A stretch of DNA of 14,880 nt. It comes from Polaromonas sp. GTDB lineage: Bacteria > Pseudomonadota > Gammaproteobacteria > Burkholderiales > Burkholderiaceae_C. The notes below the pieces were generated by a model. It saw only the letters and a program-made list of their open reading frames with translations, made no database searches and was not told where the DNA came from. The position numbers were made by a program, and so were the translations under genes. The stretch spans positions 1 to 14,880 of the forward strand of contig JACMQR010000177.1 in the NCBI GenBank assembly GCA_014376885.1, in the 5' to 3' direction. Position 1 is the first letter of the stretch, and the number at the start of each line of letters is the position of its first letter. Positions 1-6,500 of this stretch are shown in pieces.

Positions 1-1
1 C

Positions 2-454
2 CTGTCGCTGGGCGCAGATGTTCCCTTTTTCCTGGCGGGAAGCCATGCCTGGGTGGAAGGGATCGGGGAAAAAATCACCCCGCTCAGGCTGCCGCCGGCA
101 AGCTTTGTCGTCGTCAAACCGCCAGCCGGTGTTTCCACGCCCGATATTTTCACAGCACCCAGCCTAAAACGCGATACCAAGACTGCTACAATACAAGGCT
201 TTGCTGCATATGCTGAAGGCCAAAAATTTGAATTTGGCCGCAACGACTTGCAGCCGGTAGCGCAGCAGCTTTGCCCGCAGATTGGCCAGTCACTTGGATG
301 GCTGGAATCGCAGCAGCTTCAAGCTCGCATGACTGGCTCGGGAAGTGCTGTGTTTGCACAGATTTTTGACGGTGTTCAGCTTTCGGTAGCCCCTGGCAAT
401 TGGACTGTACGCAAGTGCAAGAACCTGGACGCGCATCCGCTGGCGAATTGGTAA
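2..454 (+). CDS. ispE: 4-diphosphocytidyl-2-C-methyl-D-erythritol kinase, C-terminal part (partial)
   Basis: IspE phosphorylates CDP-methylerythritol with ATP in the cytosolic MEP pathway of isoprenoid synthesis. Only the last 150 codons are in the window; the frame is open from base 2 and the 5' end lies outside. The visible part opens with LGADVPFFL, the conserved segment carrying the IspE aspartate, then HAWVEGIGEKITPL. Near the C-terminus MTGSGSAVFA matches the third GHMP-kinase motif (glycine-rich, phosphate-binding). The protein ends in ...LANW with TAA. The following tRNA-Gln and prs match the ispE - tRNA - prs order usual in betaproteobacteria. The family call is firm. Nothing can be said about its start or promoter. 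Confidence 0.95.
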   Translation: MSLGADVPFFLAGSHAWVEGIGEKITPLRLPPASFVVVKPPAGVSTPDIFTAPSLKRDTKTATIQGFAAYAEGQKFEFGRNDLQPVAQQLCPQIGQSLGWLESQQLQARMTGSGSAVFAQIFDGVQLSVAPGNWTVRKCKNLDAHPLANW

Positions 455-529
455 GCAGCCGCCGTAAAGAAGATGTTTGTAAGCAATGAGTTTATGGGTT
501 GATTGTTGGCAGCAACAAACGACCTGTGT

Positions 530-606
530 AGGGGTGTCGCCAAGTTGGTTAAGGCACTGGATTTTGATTCCAGCATTCGCAGGTTCGACTCCTTCCACCC
601 CTGCCA
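530..606 (+). tRNA. tRNA-Gln (anticodon TTG), CCA encoded
   Basis: A full cloverleaf can be folded by eye. The acceptor stem AGGGGTG (530-536) pairs with CACCCCT (596-602), followed by discriminator G603 and encoded CCA (604-606). The D arm lies between GCC and GGC. The anticodon stem CTGGA/TCCAG encloses loop TTTTGAT with anticodon TTG at 564-566. The variable loop is CATTC and the T loop is TTCGACT. One oddity is a C580 x T594 mismatch at the second pair of the T stem (GCAGG against CCTTC). The gene lies 75 bp after ispE and could be co-transcribed with it. Two hairpins with T runs follow. Confidence 0.97.
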
Positions 607-616
607 AATTTCCAAG

Positions 617-634
617 ACCGCTCAATGCGGTTTT
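617..634 (+). terminator. Possible first terminator hairpin after tRNA-Gln
   Basis: ACCGC (617-621) and GCGGT (627-631) form a 5-bp stem with a 5-nt loop, running into TTTT at 631-634. It begins 11 nt after the tRNA CCA. The short stem makes it a weak terminator on its own; it may instead be a processing hairpin ahead of the stronger one that follows. Confidence 0.45.
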
Positions 635-641
635 GTGCTGA

Positions 642-670
642 CGAAAAAGCCGCCTGATGCGGCTTTTTCG
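642..670 (+). terminator. Intrinsic terminator after the ispE/tRNA-Gln unit
   Basis: A perfect 12-bp inverted repeat (642-653 with 659-670) encloses the 5-nt loop CTGAT. The GCCGC/GCGGC core is flanked by an A run on the left and a T run (664-668) on the right, so it could work in both directions. It closes the ispE/tRNA-Gln transcript and insulates prs. Confidence 0.8.
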
Positions 671-744
671 GACCCCGTGTGACGGGTCTGTGTATTTTGA
701 AAGCCGGCGTCAGAACTCACTGCCAAGTTTGCGTTGCGATAGGC

Positions 745-773
745 TTTTAGTGCGTATTTTGCTTCGATAAATA
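745..773 (+). promoter_or_regulatory. Tentative sigma-70 promoter for prs
   Basis: The only AT-rich stretch before prs has a -10-like TAAATA (768-773), within GATAAATAT, and a poor -35-like TTTTAG (745-750) at 17-nt spacing. The position, about 45 bp before the start codon and after the terminator cluster, makes a promoter here likely. The exact boxes are guesswork. Confidence 0.25.
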
Positions 774-818
774 TTTCACTCACTTACAGGCCCGACCGCT
801 GCCGGGCCTCACACGCAA

Positions 819-1793
819 ATGCACCATCCCGATTTTCTGGTTTTCACCGGCAATGCCAACCCCAGCATGGCTGCCGAAATAGCCGTGCACCTTGACACGA
901 CGCTGGGCGCTGCCCATGTCGGGCGTTTTTCGGATGGCGAGGTCACCGTTGAGATCCAGCAAAATGTGCGCGCCCGGGATGTGTTTGTCGTGCAGTCGAC
1001 CTGCGCGCCTACCAACGACAACCTGATGGAACTGCTGGTCATGGTCGACGCCCTCAAGCGCGCATCGGCCGAGCGCATCACTGCTGTGATTCCCTACTTT
1101 GGCTATGCCCGGCAGGACCGCAGGCCACGTTCGGCACGGGTGCCGATCACCGCCAAGGTGGTGGCCAACATGCTCCAGGCCGTTGGCGTGTCAAGCGTTC
1201 TGACCATGGACCTGCATGCCGACCAGATTCAGGGTTTCTTTGACATTCCGGTGGACAACATCTACGCCTCGCCCGTGCTGCTGGGCGACCTGCGCCAAAA
1301 GAACTACACCGACCTGATGGTGGTGTCGCCCGATGTGGGCGGCGTCGTGCGCGCCCGCGCGCTGGCCAAGCAACTCGGCTGCGACATGGCGATCATCGAC
1401 AAGCGCCGGCCCCGGGCCAATGTGTCGGAGGTGATGCATGTGATCGGCGACATCGAAGGGCGCAACTGCGTGATCATGGACGACATGATCGACACCGCTG
1501 GCACCCTGGTCAAGGCCGCTGAAGTGCTCAAGGAACGGGGCGCCAAAAAGGTCTACGCCTACTGCACCCATCCGATCTTTTCAGGGCCGGCGATCGACCG
1601 CATCACCCATGGCGATGCGCTTGACGAGGTGGTGGTGACCAACACCATCCCCTTGCACCTGAATGCGCAATCGTGCAAGAAAATTCGCCAGCTCTCCGTG
1701 GCACCGCTGATCGCTGAAACCATCCAGCGCATCGCCAAGGGGGAGTCGGTCATGAGTTTGTTTTCGGACCAGGATCAGCCCGATCTGATCTGA
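819..1793 (+). CDS. prs: Ribose-phosphate pyrophosphokinase (PRPP synthetase)
   Basis: Makes 5-phosphoribosyl-1-pyrophosphate from ribose 5-phosphate and ATP, the precursor of purines, pyrimidines, NAD, histidine and tryptophan. The cytosolic enzyme has 324 residues, a little longer than the usual 310-320. Visible motifs are [12 protein letters not shown] (about 102-113), the metal and ATP site [13 protein letters not shown] (129-141), the flexible loop KRRPRAN (195-201), and the PRPP-binding signature DDMIDTAGT (221-229). The start is the only ATG ahead of the conserved [13 protein letters not shown]; no in-frame alternative lies in the 40 bp upstream. No good Shine-Dalgarno is visible, and a GC-rich hairpin (788-809) sits where one would be. 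It follows the tRNA terminators and is followed by its own probable terminator. Confidence 0.98.
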   Translation: MHHPDFLVFTGNANPSMAAEIAVHLDTTLGAAHVGRFSDGEVTVEIQQNVRARDVFVVQSTCAPTNDNLMELLVMVDALKRASAERITAVIPYFGYARQDRRPRSARVPITAKVVANMLQAVGVSSVLTMDLHADQIQGFFDIPVDNIYASPVLLGDLRQKNYTDLMVVSPDVGGVVRARALAKQLGCDMAIIDKRRPRANVSEVMHVIGDIEGRNCVIMDDMIDTAGTLVKAAEVLKERGAKKVYAYCTHPIFSGPAIDRITHGDALDEVVVTNTIPLHLNAQSCKKIRQLSVAPLIAETIQRIAKGESVMSLFSDQDQPDLI

Positions 1794-1805
1794 AGCAAAA
1801 AAGCT

Positions 1806-1857
1806 GGCTGCCCGGCGCGCCGCCCTGCAAGGGCTTGGCATGCCGGACAGTCTTTTT
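1806..1857 (+). terminator. Probable intrinsic terminator between prs and rplY
   Basis: An 11-bp stem pairs 1806-1816 (GGCTGCCCGGC) with 1842-1852 (GCCGGACAGTC). It has one G-T wobble and one mismatch and runs into TTTTT (1853-1857). The large loop holds a smaller hairpin, CCCT-GCA-AGGG. It lies just after the prs stop, so rplY probably has its own promoter or is reached by read-through. Confidence 0.55.
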
Positions 1858-1902
1858 AAACCGGGGTGAACTGGTCGCGGTCCGCCCTTTATGGAGAAGA
1901 TT

Positions 1903-2583
1903 ATGAAATTCGTCGCTTTTGAGCGCGCCAAGCAGGGCACGGGTGCGAGCCGCCGTCTCCGCATCACCGGCCGCACGCCGGGCATTGTCTATGGTGGCGC
2001 TGCCGAGCCCATCCTGATTGAAATTGACCACAACGCGCTGTGGCATGCCATCAAGAAAGAAGCCTTCCACGGCTCGATTCTTGAAATGGAACTGGCCGGC
2101 ACGGAACATAAAGTTTTGCTGCGCGACCTGCAGATGCACCCGTACAAGCAGCAGGTCCAGCACATCGACTTCCAGCGCGTCGAGGCCCGCACCCGCATGA
2201 CGGTCAAGGTACCGGTGCATTACACCGGCGAAGAAGAATCGCCCGCCTTCAAGACGGAAAACTGCCTGGTCACCCATGTGCTGACCGAGATGACCGTGTC
2301 GTGCTTTCCGGCCGACATTCCTGACTTCATCGCGGTCGACCTGACCGGGCTGACAAAAGGCAAATCGCTGCATGTCAAGGACATCGTTTTGCCAAAGGGC
2401 GTCAAGGCCGCGCTCAAGGGCCAGGTCAATCCGGTGATGGTCTCGGTCACGCCGATCGTCGAGGAAGTTGAAGTTGCGCCGGTGGTGGTTGATCCAAAAG
2501 ACGCCAAGGCCGCAAAAGGCAAGGCCGGCGCCAAGCCAGCTGCCAAGCCAGCGCCCGCCGCCAAGCCAGCTGCCAAGAAGTAA
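1903..2583 (+). CDS. rplY: 50S ribosomal protein L25, long Ctc/TL5 form
   Basis: L25/Ctc binds 5S rRNA in the central protuberance of the large ribosomal subunit. I place the start at the second ATG (1903), because GGAGAAG at 1893-1899 is then a well-spaced Shine-Dalgarno; the ATG at 1891 overlaps that signal. The product has 226 residues. The N-terminal L25 domain (about 3-95) contains [20 protein letters not shown] and the RNA-facing [19 protein letters not shown]. The C-terminal TL5-type beta domain covers roughly 100-190. The last 25-30 residues are a Lys/Ala/Pro tail ([17 protein letters not shown]...) from tandemly repetitive DNA, likely disordered. Its place between prs and pth is the usual one. 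Identification is secure. Confidence 0.97.
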   Translation: MKFVAFERAKQGTGASRRLRITGRTPGIVYGGAAEPILIEIDHNALWHAIKKEAFHGSILEMELAGTEHKVLLRDLQMHPYKQQVQHIDFQRVEARTRMTVKVPVHYTGEEESPAFKTENCLVTHVLTEMTVSCFPADIPDFIAVDLTGLTKGKSLHVKDIVLPKGVKAALKGQVNPVMVSVTPIVEEVEVAPVVVDPKDAKAAKGKAGAKPAAKPAPAAKPAAKK

Positions 2584-2631
2584 TTCTCGCAGCGCGCCAC
2601 AGGCCTTTAAAAAGGCCATGTCTGGCTCATG

Positions 2632-2664
2632 GCCCTTATCCTTTTGCGAGGCTGAGGGCTTTTT
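2632..2664 (+). terminator. Probable terminator between rplY and pth, within a set of competing hairpins
   Basis: GCCCTTATCC (2632-2641) pairs with GGCTGAGGGC (2650-2659), with one wobble and one mismatch, and is followed by TTTTT (2660-2664). Its 5' arm overlaps the 3' arm of an upstream perfect 7-bp hairpin, GGCCATG/CATGGCC (2614-2620 with 2628-2634). That hairpin in turn overlaps GGCCTTT/AAAGGCC (2602-2608 with 2611-2617). The three folds are mutually exclusive in sequence. Confidence 0.5.
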
Positions 2665-2723
2665 CATGCCCGGCCTGTCTGCTACCCTTGCCGGCCCGCT
2701 CCTTCTTTTTTTCTGCACATGCC

Positions 2724-3371
2724 ATGATCAAACTCTTTGTCGGCCTGGGAAATCCCGGTCCCGAGTACGAAGCCACGCGCCACAATGCCGGCTTTTGGTG
2801 GATCGATGCGCTGGCGCGCGAACTCAAGGCGCCGCTCGGCCTGGACAAGAGCTACCACGGCCAGGTGGCCCGCACGACGGTCGGCGGCCAGACGGTGTGG
2901 CTGCTCAAGCCGCTGACCTTCATGAACCTGTCGGGCAAATCGGTGGCGGCGCTGGCCCGGTTTTTCAAGATCGCGCCCGAAGAAGTGCTGGTGGCGCACG
3001 ACGAGCTGGACATCGTTCCCGGCCAGGTGAAGCTCAAGTTCGGCGGCAGCCATGCCGGCCACAACGGATTGCGCGACATTCATGCGCAGCTTGGCACGGC
3101 TGACTACTGGCGCCTGCGAGTCGGCGTCGGCCATCCGGGCGTCAAGGCCGAAGTGATCAACTGGGTGCTGAAAAAGCCTTCGCAGGAAGACCGCATGGCG
3201 ATGGACGAGTGCATTGGCCGCTGCCTGAAAGCGCTGCCCGAACTGCTCGCCGGCCAGATGGAAAAAGCGACGATGCTGATCCACACCAGCCAGCCGCTGC
3301 GACCCAAGCCGCCTCGGCCGCTGCCTCCAGCGGCGCCGGTGGTGGCCGACAGCCCGCCCGGATCGCCCTAG
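2724..3371 (+). CDS. pth: Peptidyl-tRNA hydrolase
   Basis: Pth cleaves the ester bond between peptide and tRNA in drop-off products, recycling tRNA in the cytosol. The 215-residue protein shows all the classic active-site residues at the same numbers as the E. coli enzyme: N10 and H20 in [19 protein letters not shown]68 in [10 protein letters not shown]93 in AHDELD, and N114 in [12 protein letters not shown]. The start at 2724 is chosen because [12 protein letters not shown] is the family N-terminus. An open frame continues upstream only from a TTG, through unlike sequence. No clear Shine-Dalgarno is visible; the preceding bases are pyrimidine-rich. The last 25 or so residues form a Pro-rich extension ([13 protein letters not shown]) beyond the usual end. 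It converges on the ferredoxin gene. Confidence 0.97.
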   Translation: MIKLFVGLGNPGPEYEATRHNAGFWWIDALARELKAPLGLDKSYHGQVARTTVGGQTVWLLKPLTFMNLSGKSVAALARFFKIAPEEVLVAHDELDIVPGQVKLKFGGSHAGHNGLRDIHAQLGTADYWRLRVGVGHPGVKAEVINWVLKKPSQEDRMAMDECIGRCLKALPELLAGQMEKATMLIHTSQPLRPKPPRPLPPAAPVVADSPPGSP

Positions 3372-3373
3372 CA

Positions 3374-3400
3374 GCCGGCTTGGACCGGCGCTATGTTTTT
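3374..3400 (+). terminator. Weak candidate terminator after pth
   Basis: GCCGG (3374-3378) and CCGGC (3385-3389) form a 5-bp stem with a 6-nt loop, and a T run follows at 3396-3400 after a 6-nt gap. It sits directly after the pth stop in the 110-bp convergent gap. I saw no good terminator for the opposite (ferredoxin) direction, only a GCCCGCGGGC palindrome at 3469-3478 without a T run. Confidence 0.35.
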
Positions 3401-3481
3401 GGCAGCTGAAAACATCCGTCCGTTGTGCGCGTGAGGCTTATTTGATGTGAAATCAGCCATCAGCGCGCGCCCGCGGGCTGG

Positions 3482-4253
<772 letters not shown>

Positions 4254-4355
4254 GACCGGATTATGCCTTTGCCCGCCAACCGGCAGCGTCATCGCAGGCC
4301 CTGAGAGCGCAGGCCACGCAGCCGTTCGAGGCCCTTGAAGCAGTCTTGGTCGGGG

Positions 4356-5030
4356 TCAAGCGGTCGCCATCTCGTCAGCCAGCGCGCTTTTCGCCAGCAA
4401 GTGAAAATGCACCGCGCCGGCCTTGGCGCAGCGGTGAACGCGCAGGCCCAGCGGCTGCAGTTCCTCGTCCAGCCAGACACGCGGCGCTTCCAGGTAAACC
4501 AGGCCGGTCGGGGTGATCGCCTGCGCGGCCGCCCTGAGCGCTGGCTCGAACATGTTCGAGTCGAAAGGCGGATCGATCATCACCAGTTGCATGCTGCCGG
4601 CGTCCAGGCGCTTGAGGACGCCCAAACCATCGCCGCGCTCGATCCGCACCGCGCCGGCCTTGAGCCGCACCTGCACCGCCTTGAGCTGCGCGGCCAGCCC
4701 GGCGTCCTGCTCGCACAGCAGCACATCGGCAGCGCCGCGCGACGCGGCTTCAAAGCCAAGCACGCCGGTTCCGGCAAACACATCGGCGCAGCGCCAGCCG
4801 GTCAGGTCCTGGCCAAGCCAGTTGAACAGGGTTTCGCGCACCCGGTCGGGCGTCGGGCGCAGGCCGGGATGGTTGGGCACCGTGAGCTTGGTGCGCCGGT
4901 ACTGGCCGCCGATGATACGGATCTCGCCGGACGGCTTGAGGTGTGCCGTGCCCTTGGGCTTGACGGTGTTGGCCTTGGCAGACGGCTTGGCTGCTGGCGC
5001 GGGGGCGATGGGTTTGGGGGTGTATTTCAT
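4356..5030 (-). CDS. rsmD: 16S rRNA (guanine(966)-N(2))-methyltransferase
   Basis: RsmD uses S-adenosylmethionine to methylate N2 of G966 in 16S rRNA. The protein has 224 residues. The core begins at IRIIGGQYRRTKL (37-49), followed by RPTPDRVRETLFNWL (58-72), the SAM-binding loop DVFAGTGVLGFEAASRGA (83-100), and the catalytic DPPF (153-156). About 35 residues before the core form a Lys/Ala/Pro-rich extension (PKPIAPAPAAKPSAKA) not usual in the family. The start is supported by a 4-nt ATGA overlap with the stop of the upstream M16 gene, which suggests translational coupling. In enterobacteria rsmD sits next to ftsY; here two M16 genes lie between them. Confidence 0.95.
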   Translation of the reverse strand: MKYTPKPIAPAPAAKPSAKANTVKPKGTAHLKPSGEIRIIGGQYRRTKLTVPNHPGLRPTPDRVRETLFNWLGQDLTGWRCADVFAGTGVLGFEAASRGAADVLLCEQDAGLAAQLKAVQVRLKAGAVRIERGDGLGVLKRLDAGSMQLVMIDPPFDSNMFEPALRAAAQAITPTGLVYLEAPRVWLDEELQPLGLRVHRCAKAGAVHFHLLAKSALADEMATA

Positions 5031-6469
5031 GGTGCGGCACCGAGAATAACAGTCACCATTTTGTCCGGCTGCAGTTGGCGCGCAAAGGCCGCCTTGACAT
5101 CGGCCACCGTGAGCTTGTCCACCTGCTGAGTCCAGGTGTCCAGGTAGTCCAGCGGCAGGTCGTTCCAGGCAATGCTGGCCAGGTTGCCCAGGAGCTTGCG
5201 GTTGCTGTCAAGGCGCAGGGCAAAGCCGCCAATAAGGTTGTCCTTGGCGGCCTGCAGTTCTGCCTGGGTCGGGCCACTGGCGACAAAATCGCTGACCACC
5301 TGGCGCGCGACCTGGACCGCCTGGGCGGTCTGGTCCGGCCGGGTCTGCAGGCCGACGGTGAAGCTGCCGGCATGCAGACCCGGCGAGAAGGAGCTGGACA
5401 CGCCATAGGTCAGGCCGCGCTTTTCGCGCACCTCGCTGGTCAGGCGGGACACGAAGCCGCCGCCGCCCAGAATGTAGTTGCCCACCGTCAGCGCAAGAAA
5501 GTCCGGATCGGCCCGCTTGATGCCCGGCTGGCCGATCAGCACATGCGCCTGCGCCGACGCAAACGGAATGCTTTTTTCCTGCGCCTGGGCCAGCGGCGCC
5601 ACGTCGGGCACGACCGGCAGCGGCGCCAGGCTGGCGCACGGCACCTGGGGCAGGCGAGCCAGCAAACGCGCGGCGAGCGCATCGGCCTGCTGCCGGGTGA
5701 CGGCTCCCACCAGGCTGATGCGGGCGCGGCAGGCAACCACGCCGGCGCCGTGCGCCGCCCGAAGGTCGGCCACGCCGATGCGCGCCAGCGTGGCTTCGGT
5801 CATTTCATAGCCATACGGATGCTGGCCGTACACGGCCTGCGAATAGGCCCGGCCGGCCACGCTGCCCGGCCGGGTGTAGGACTCCTTCAGCGCGGCCTGG
5901 AGGCGCTGGCGCTCGCGCTGCCAGACCGCCTCGGGATAGGCCGGCTCGGCGATCTGGCGCGCCGCCAGCGCCACCGCCTGCTCGAGCAGCGCGGGCTCGG
6001 TCAGCGAGCGCAGGGAAAAGCTCATGCGGTCGTTCGACGCGCTGGCGCCAAACTGCGCGCCCAGATCGGCCCAGGCTTCGCCCAGTGCGTTTTCGTCAAG
6101 GGATGCCGCCCCCACGCTGGTCGCTTCGCGTACGGCGCTGCCCCCAGGAGTGGCCGGCCTGGCTTGGCGCGGCCCCTGCTGGTTGGAAGAGGATGCCGCC
6201 CCGCCAGCCCGCACGCCTTTTTCCAGCAGGCTCGCGGTCAGGCCCGCCAGCCCGGCCTGGCCGGGCGGATCGCGGCGGCTGCCGGCGTCAAAGTCGATTT
6301 GTACATCGACCATCGCAATGGCTGGGCTTTCGACCAGATAGACCTGCGCGCCGCTGGCCTGCGTCCAGTGCTGGATGGGAATCACCGCCTGCGCCGAAAT
6401 ATGAACAAAAAGGCCTGTTGTGCACACCACTAGTGCGCGAGCAGCTATTTTTTTAGTAGCAATCATCAT
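5027..6469 (-). CDS. M16-family peptidase-like protein lacking the zinc motif, probable partner subunit
   Basis: A 480-residue member of the M16 (pitrilysin/MPP) family with a probable Sec signal peptide (residues 1-28, ending HISAQA), so periplasmic. Where active members have HxxEH this protein reads GLAGLTASLLEKG (about 73-85), so zinc binding is lost. It keeps the C-domain signature GGGGFVSRLTSEVREKRG, followed by LTYGV (334-356), with the conserved Arg and Tyr. It is co-directional with and 31 bp downstream of a zinc-site M16 gene, so a heterodimer is the natural reading. Residues about 90-120 are a low-complexity insert encoded by a 90-bp repeat-like segment bounded by direct repeats. 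The signal-peptide codons overlap a dispersed repeat. ATGs at 6469 and 6466 are both possible starts. Natural substrate unknown. Confidence 0.9.
   Translation of the reverse strand: MMIATKKIAARALVVCTTGLFVHISAQAVIPIQHWTQASGAQVYLVESPAIAMVDVQIDFDAGSRRDPPGQAGLAGLTASLLEKGVRAGGAASSSNQQGPRQARPATPGGSAVREATSVGAASLDENALGEAWADLGAQFGASASNDRMSFSLRSLTEPALLEQAVALAARQIAEPAYPEAVWQRERQRLQAALKESYTRPGSVAGRAYSQAVYGQHPYGYEMTEATLARIGVADLRAAHGAGVVACRARISLVGAVTRQQADALAARLLARLPQVPCASLAPLPVVPDVAPLAQAQEKSIPFASAQAHVLIGQPGIKRADPDFLALTVGNYILGGGGFVSRLTSEVREKRGLTYGVSSSFSPGLHAGSFTVGLQTRPDQTAQAVQVARQVVSDFVASGPTQAELQAAKDNLIGGFALRLDSNRKLLGNLASIAWNDLPLDYLDTWTQQVDKLTVADVKAAFARQLQPDKMVTVILGAAP
6101..6202. repeat. 90-bp in-frame insertion bounded by 12-bp direct repeats inside the M16 partner gene
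   Basis: The 12-mer GGATGCCGCCCC occurs at 6101-6112 and again at 6191-6202, exactly 90 bp apart. Removing one copy plus the intervening 78 bp restores a smooth coding sequence reading KGVRAGGAASLDENALGEAW, with no frame change. The insert contains GC-rich inverted segments (CCAGG 6144-6148 with CCTGG 6158-6162; palindrome GGCCGGCC within). It resembles, from memory, dispersed GC-rich intergenic repeats of Comamonadaceae. That last point is unverified. Confidence 0.6.
6444..6460 (-). repeat. Dispersed 17-bp repeat GCTAY-N7-ATAGC, copy inside a signal-peptide coding region
   Basis: On the minus strand this reads GCTACTAAAAAAATAGC, an imperfect inverted repeat with an A-rich loop. A second 17-bp copy of the same form lies at 9631-9647. 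Here it covers codons 4-9 of the M16 partner gene, within the positively charged start of its signal peptide. Confidence 0.5.
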
Positions 6470-6500
6470 GGATGTCTTTGGGTGGGTGGCGGGACGCGAT

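Noticed and set aside
719..734. Sequence ACTGCCAAGTTTGCGT upstream of prs resembling a PurR box
   Set aside because: The right half matches the E. coli PurR consensus but the left half fails (11 of 16 overall), and PurR of the LacI type is not expected in this lineage.
1750..2718. A 322-codon minus-strand frame opposite rplY
   Set aside because: Shadow of rplY and its flanks; it spans two apparent terminators and has no domain signature.
3469..3478. GCCCGCGGGC palindrome as terminator of the minus-strand ferredoxin run
   Set aside because: No loop and no T run in the minus direction; a nearby CAGCC/GGCTG stem is only 5 bp with ATTT after it.
4289..4355. Possible small gene in the rsmD-coaD gap: a minus-strand frame ending ...CFKGLERLRGLRSQGLR
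   Set aside because: It has no start codon of its own in the gap, only opening inside rsmD in another frame; no Shine-Dalgarno and no recognised family.
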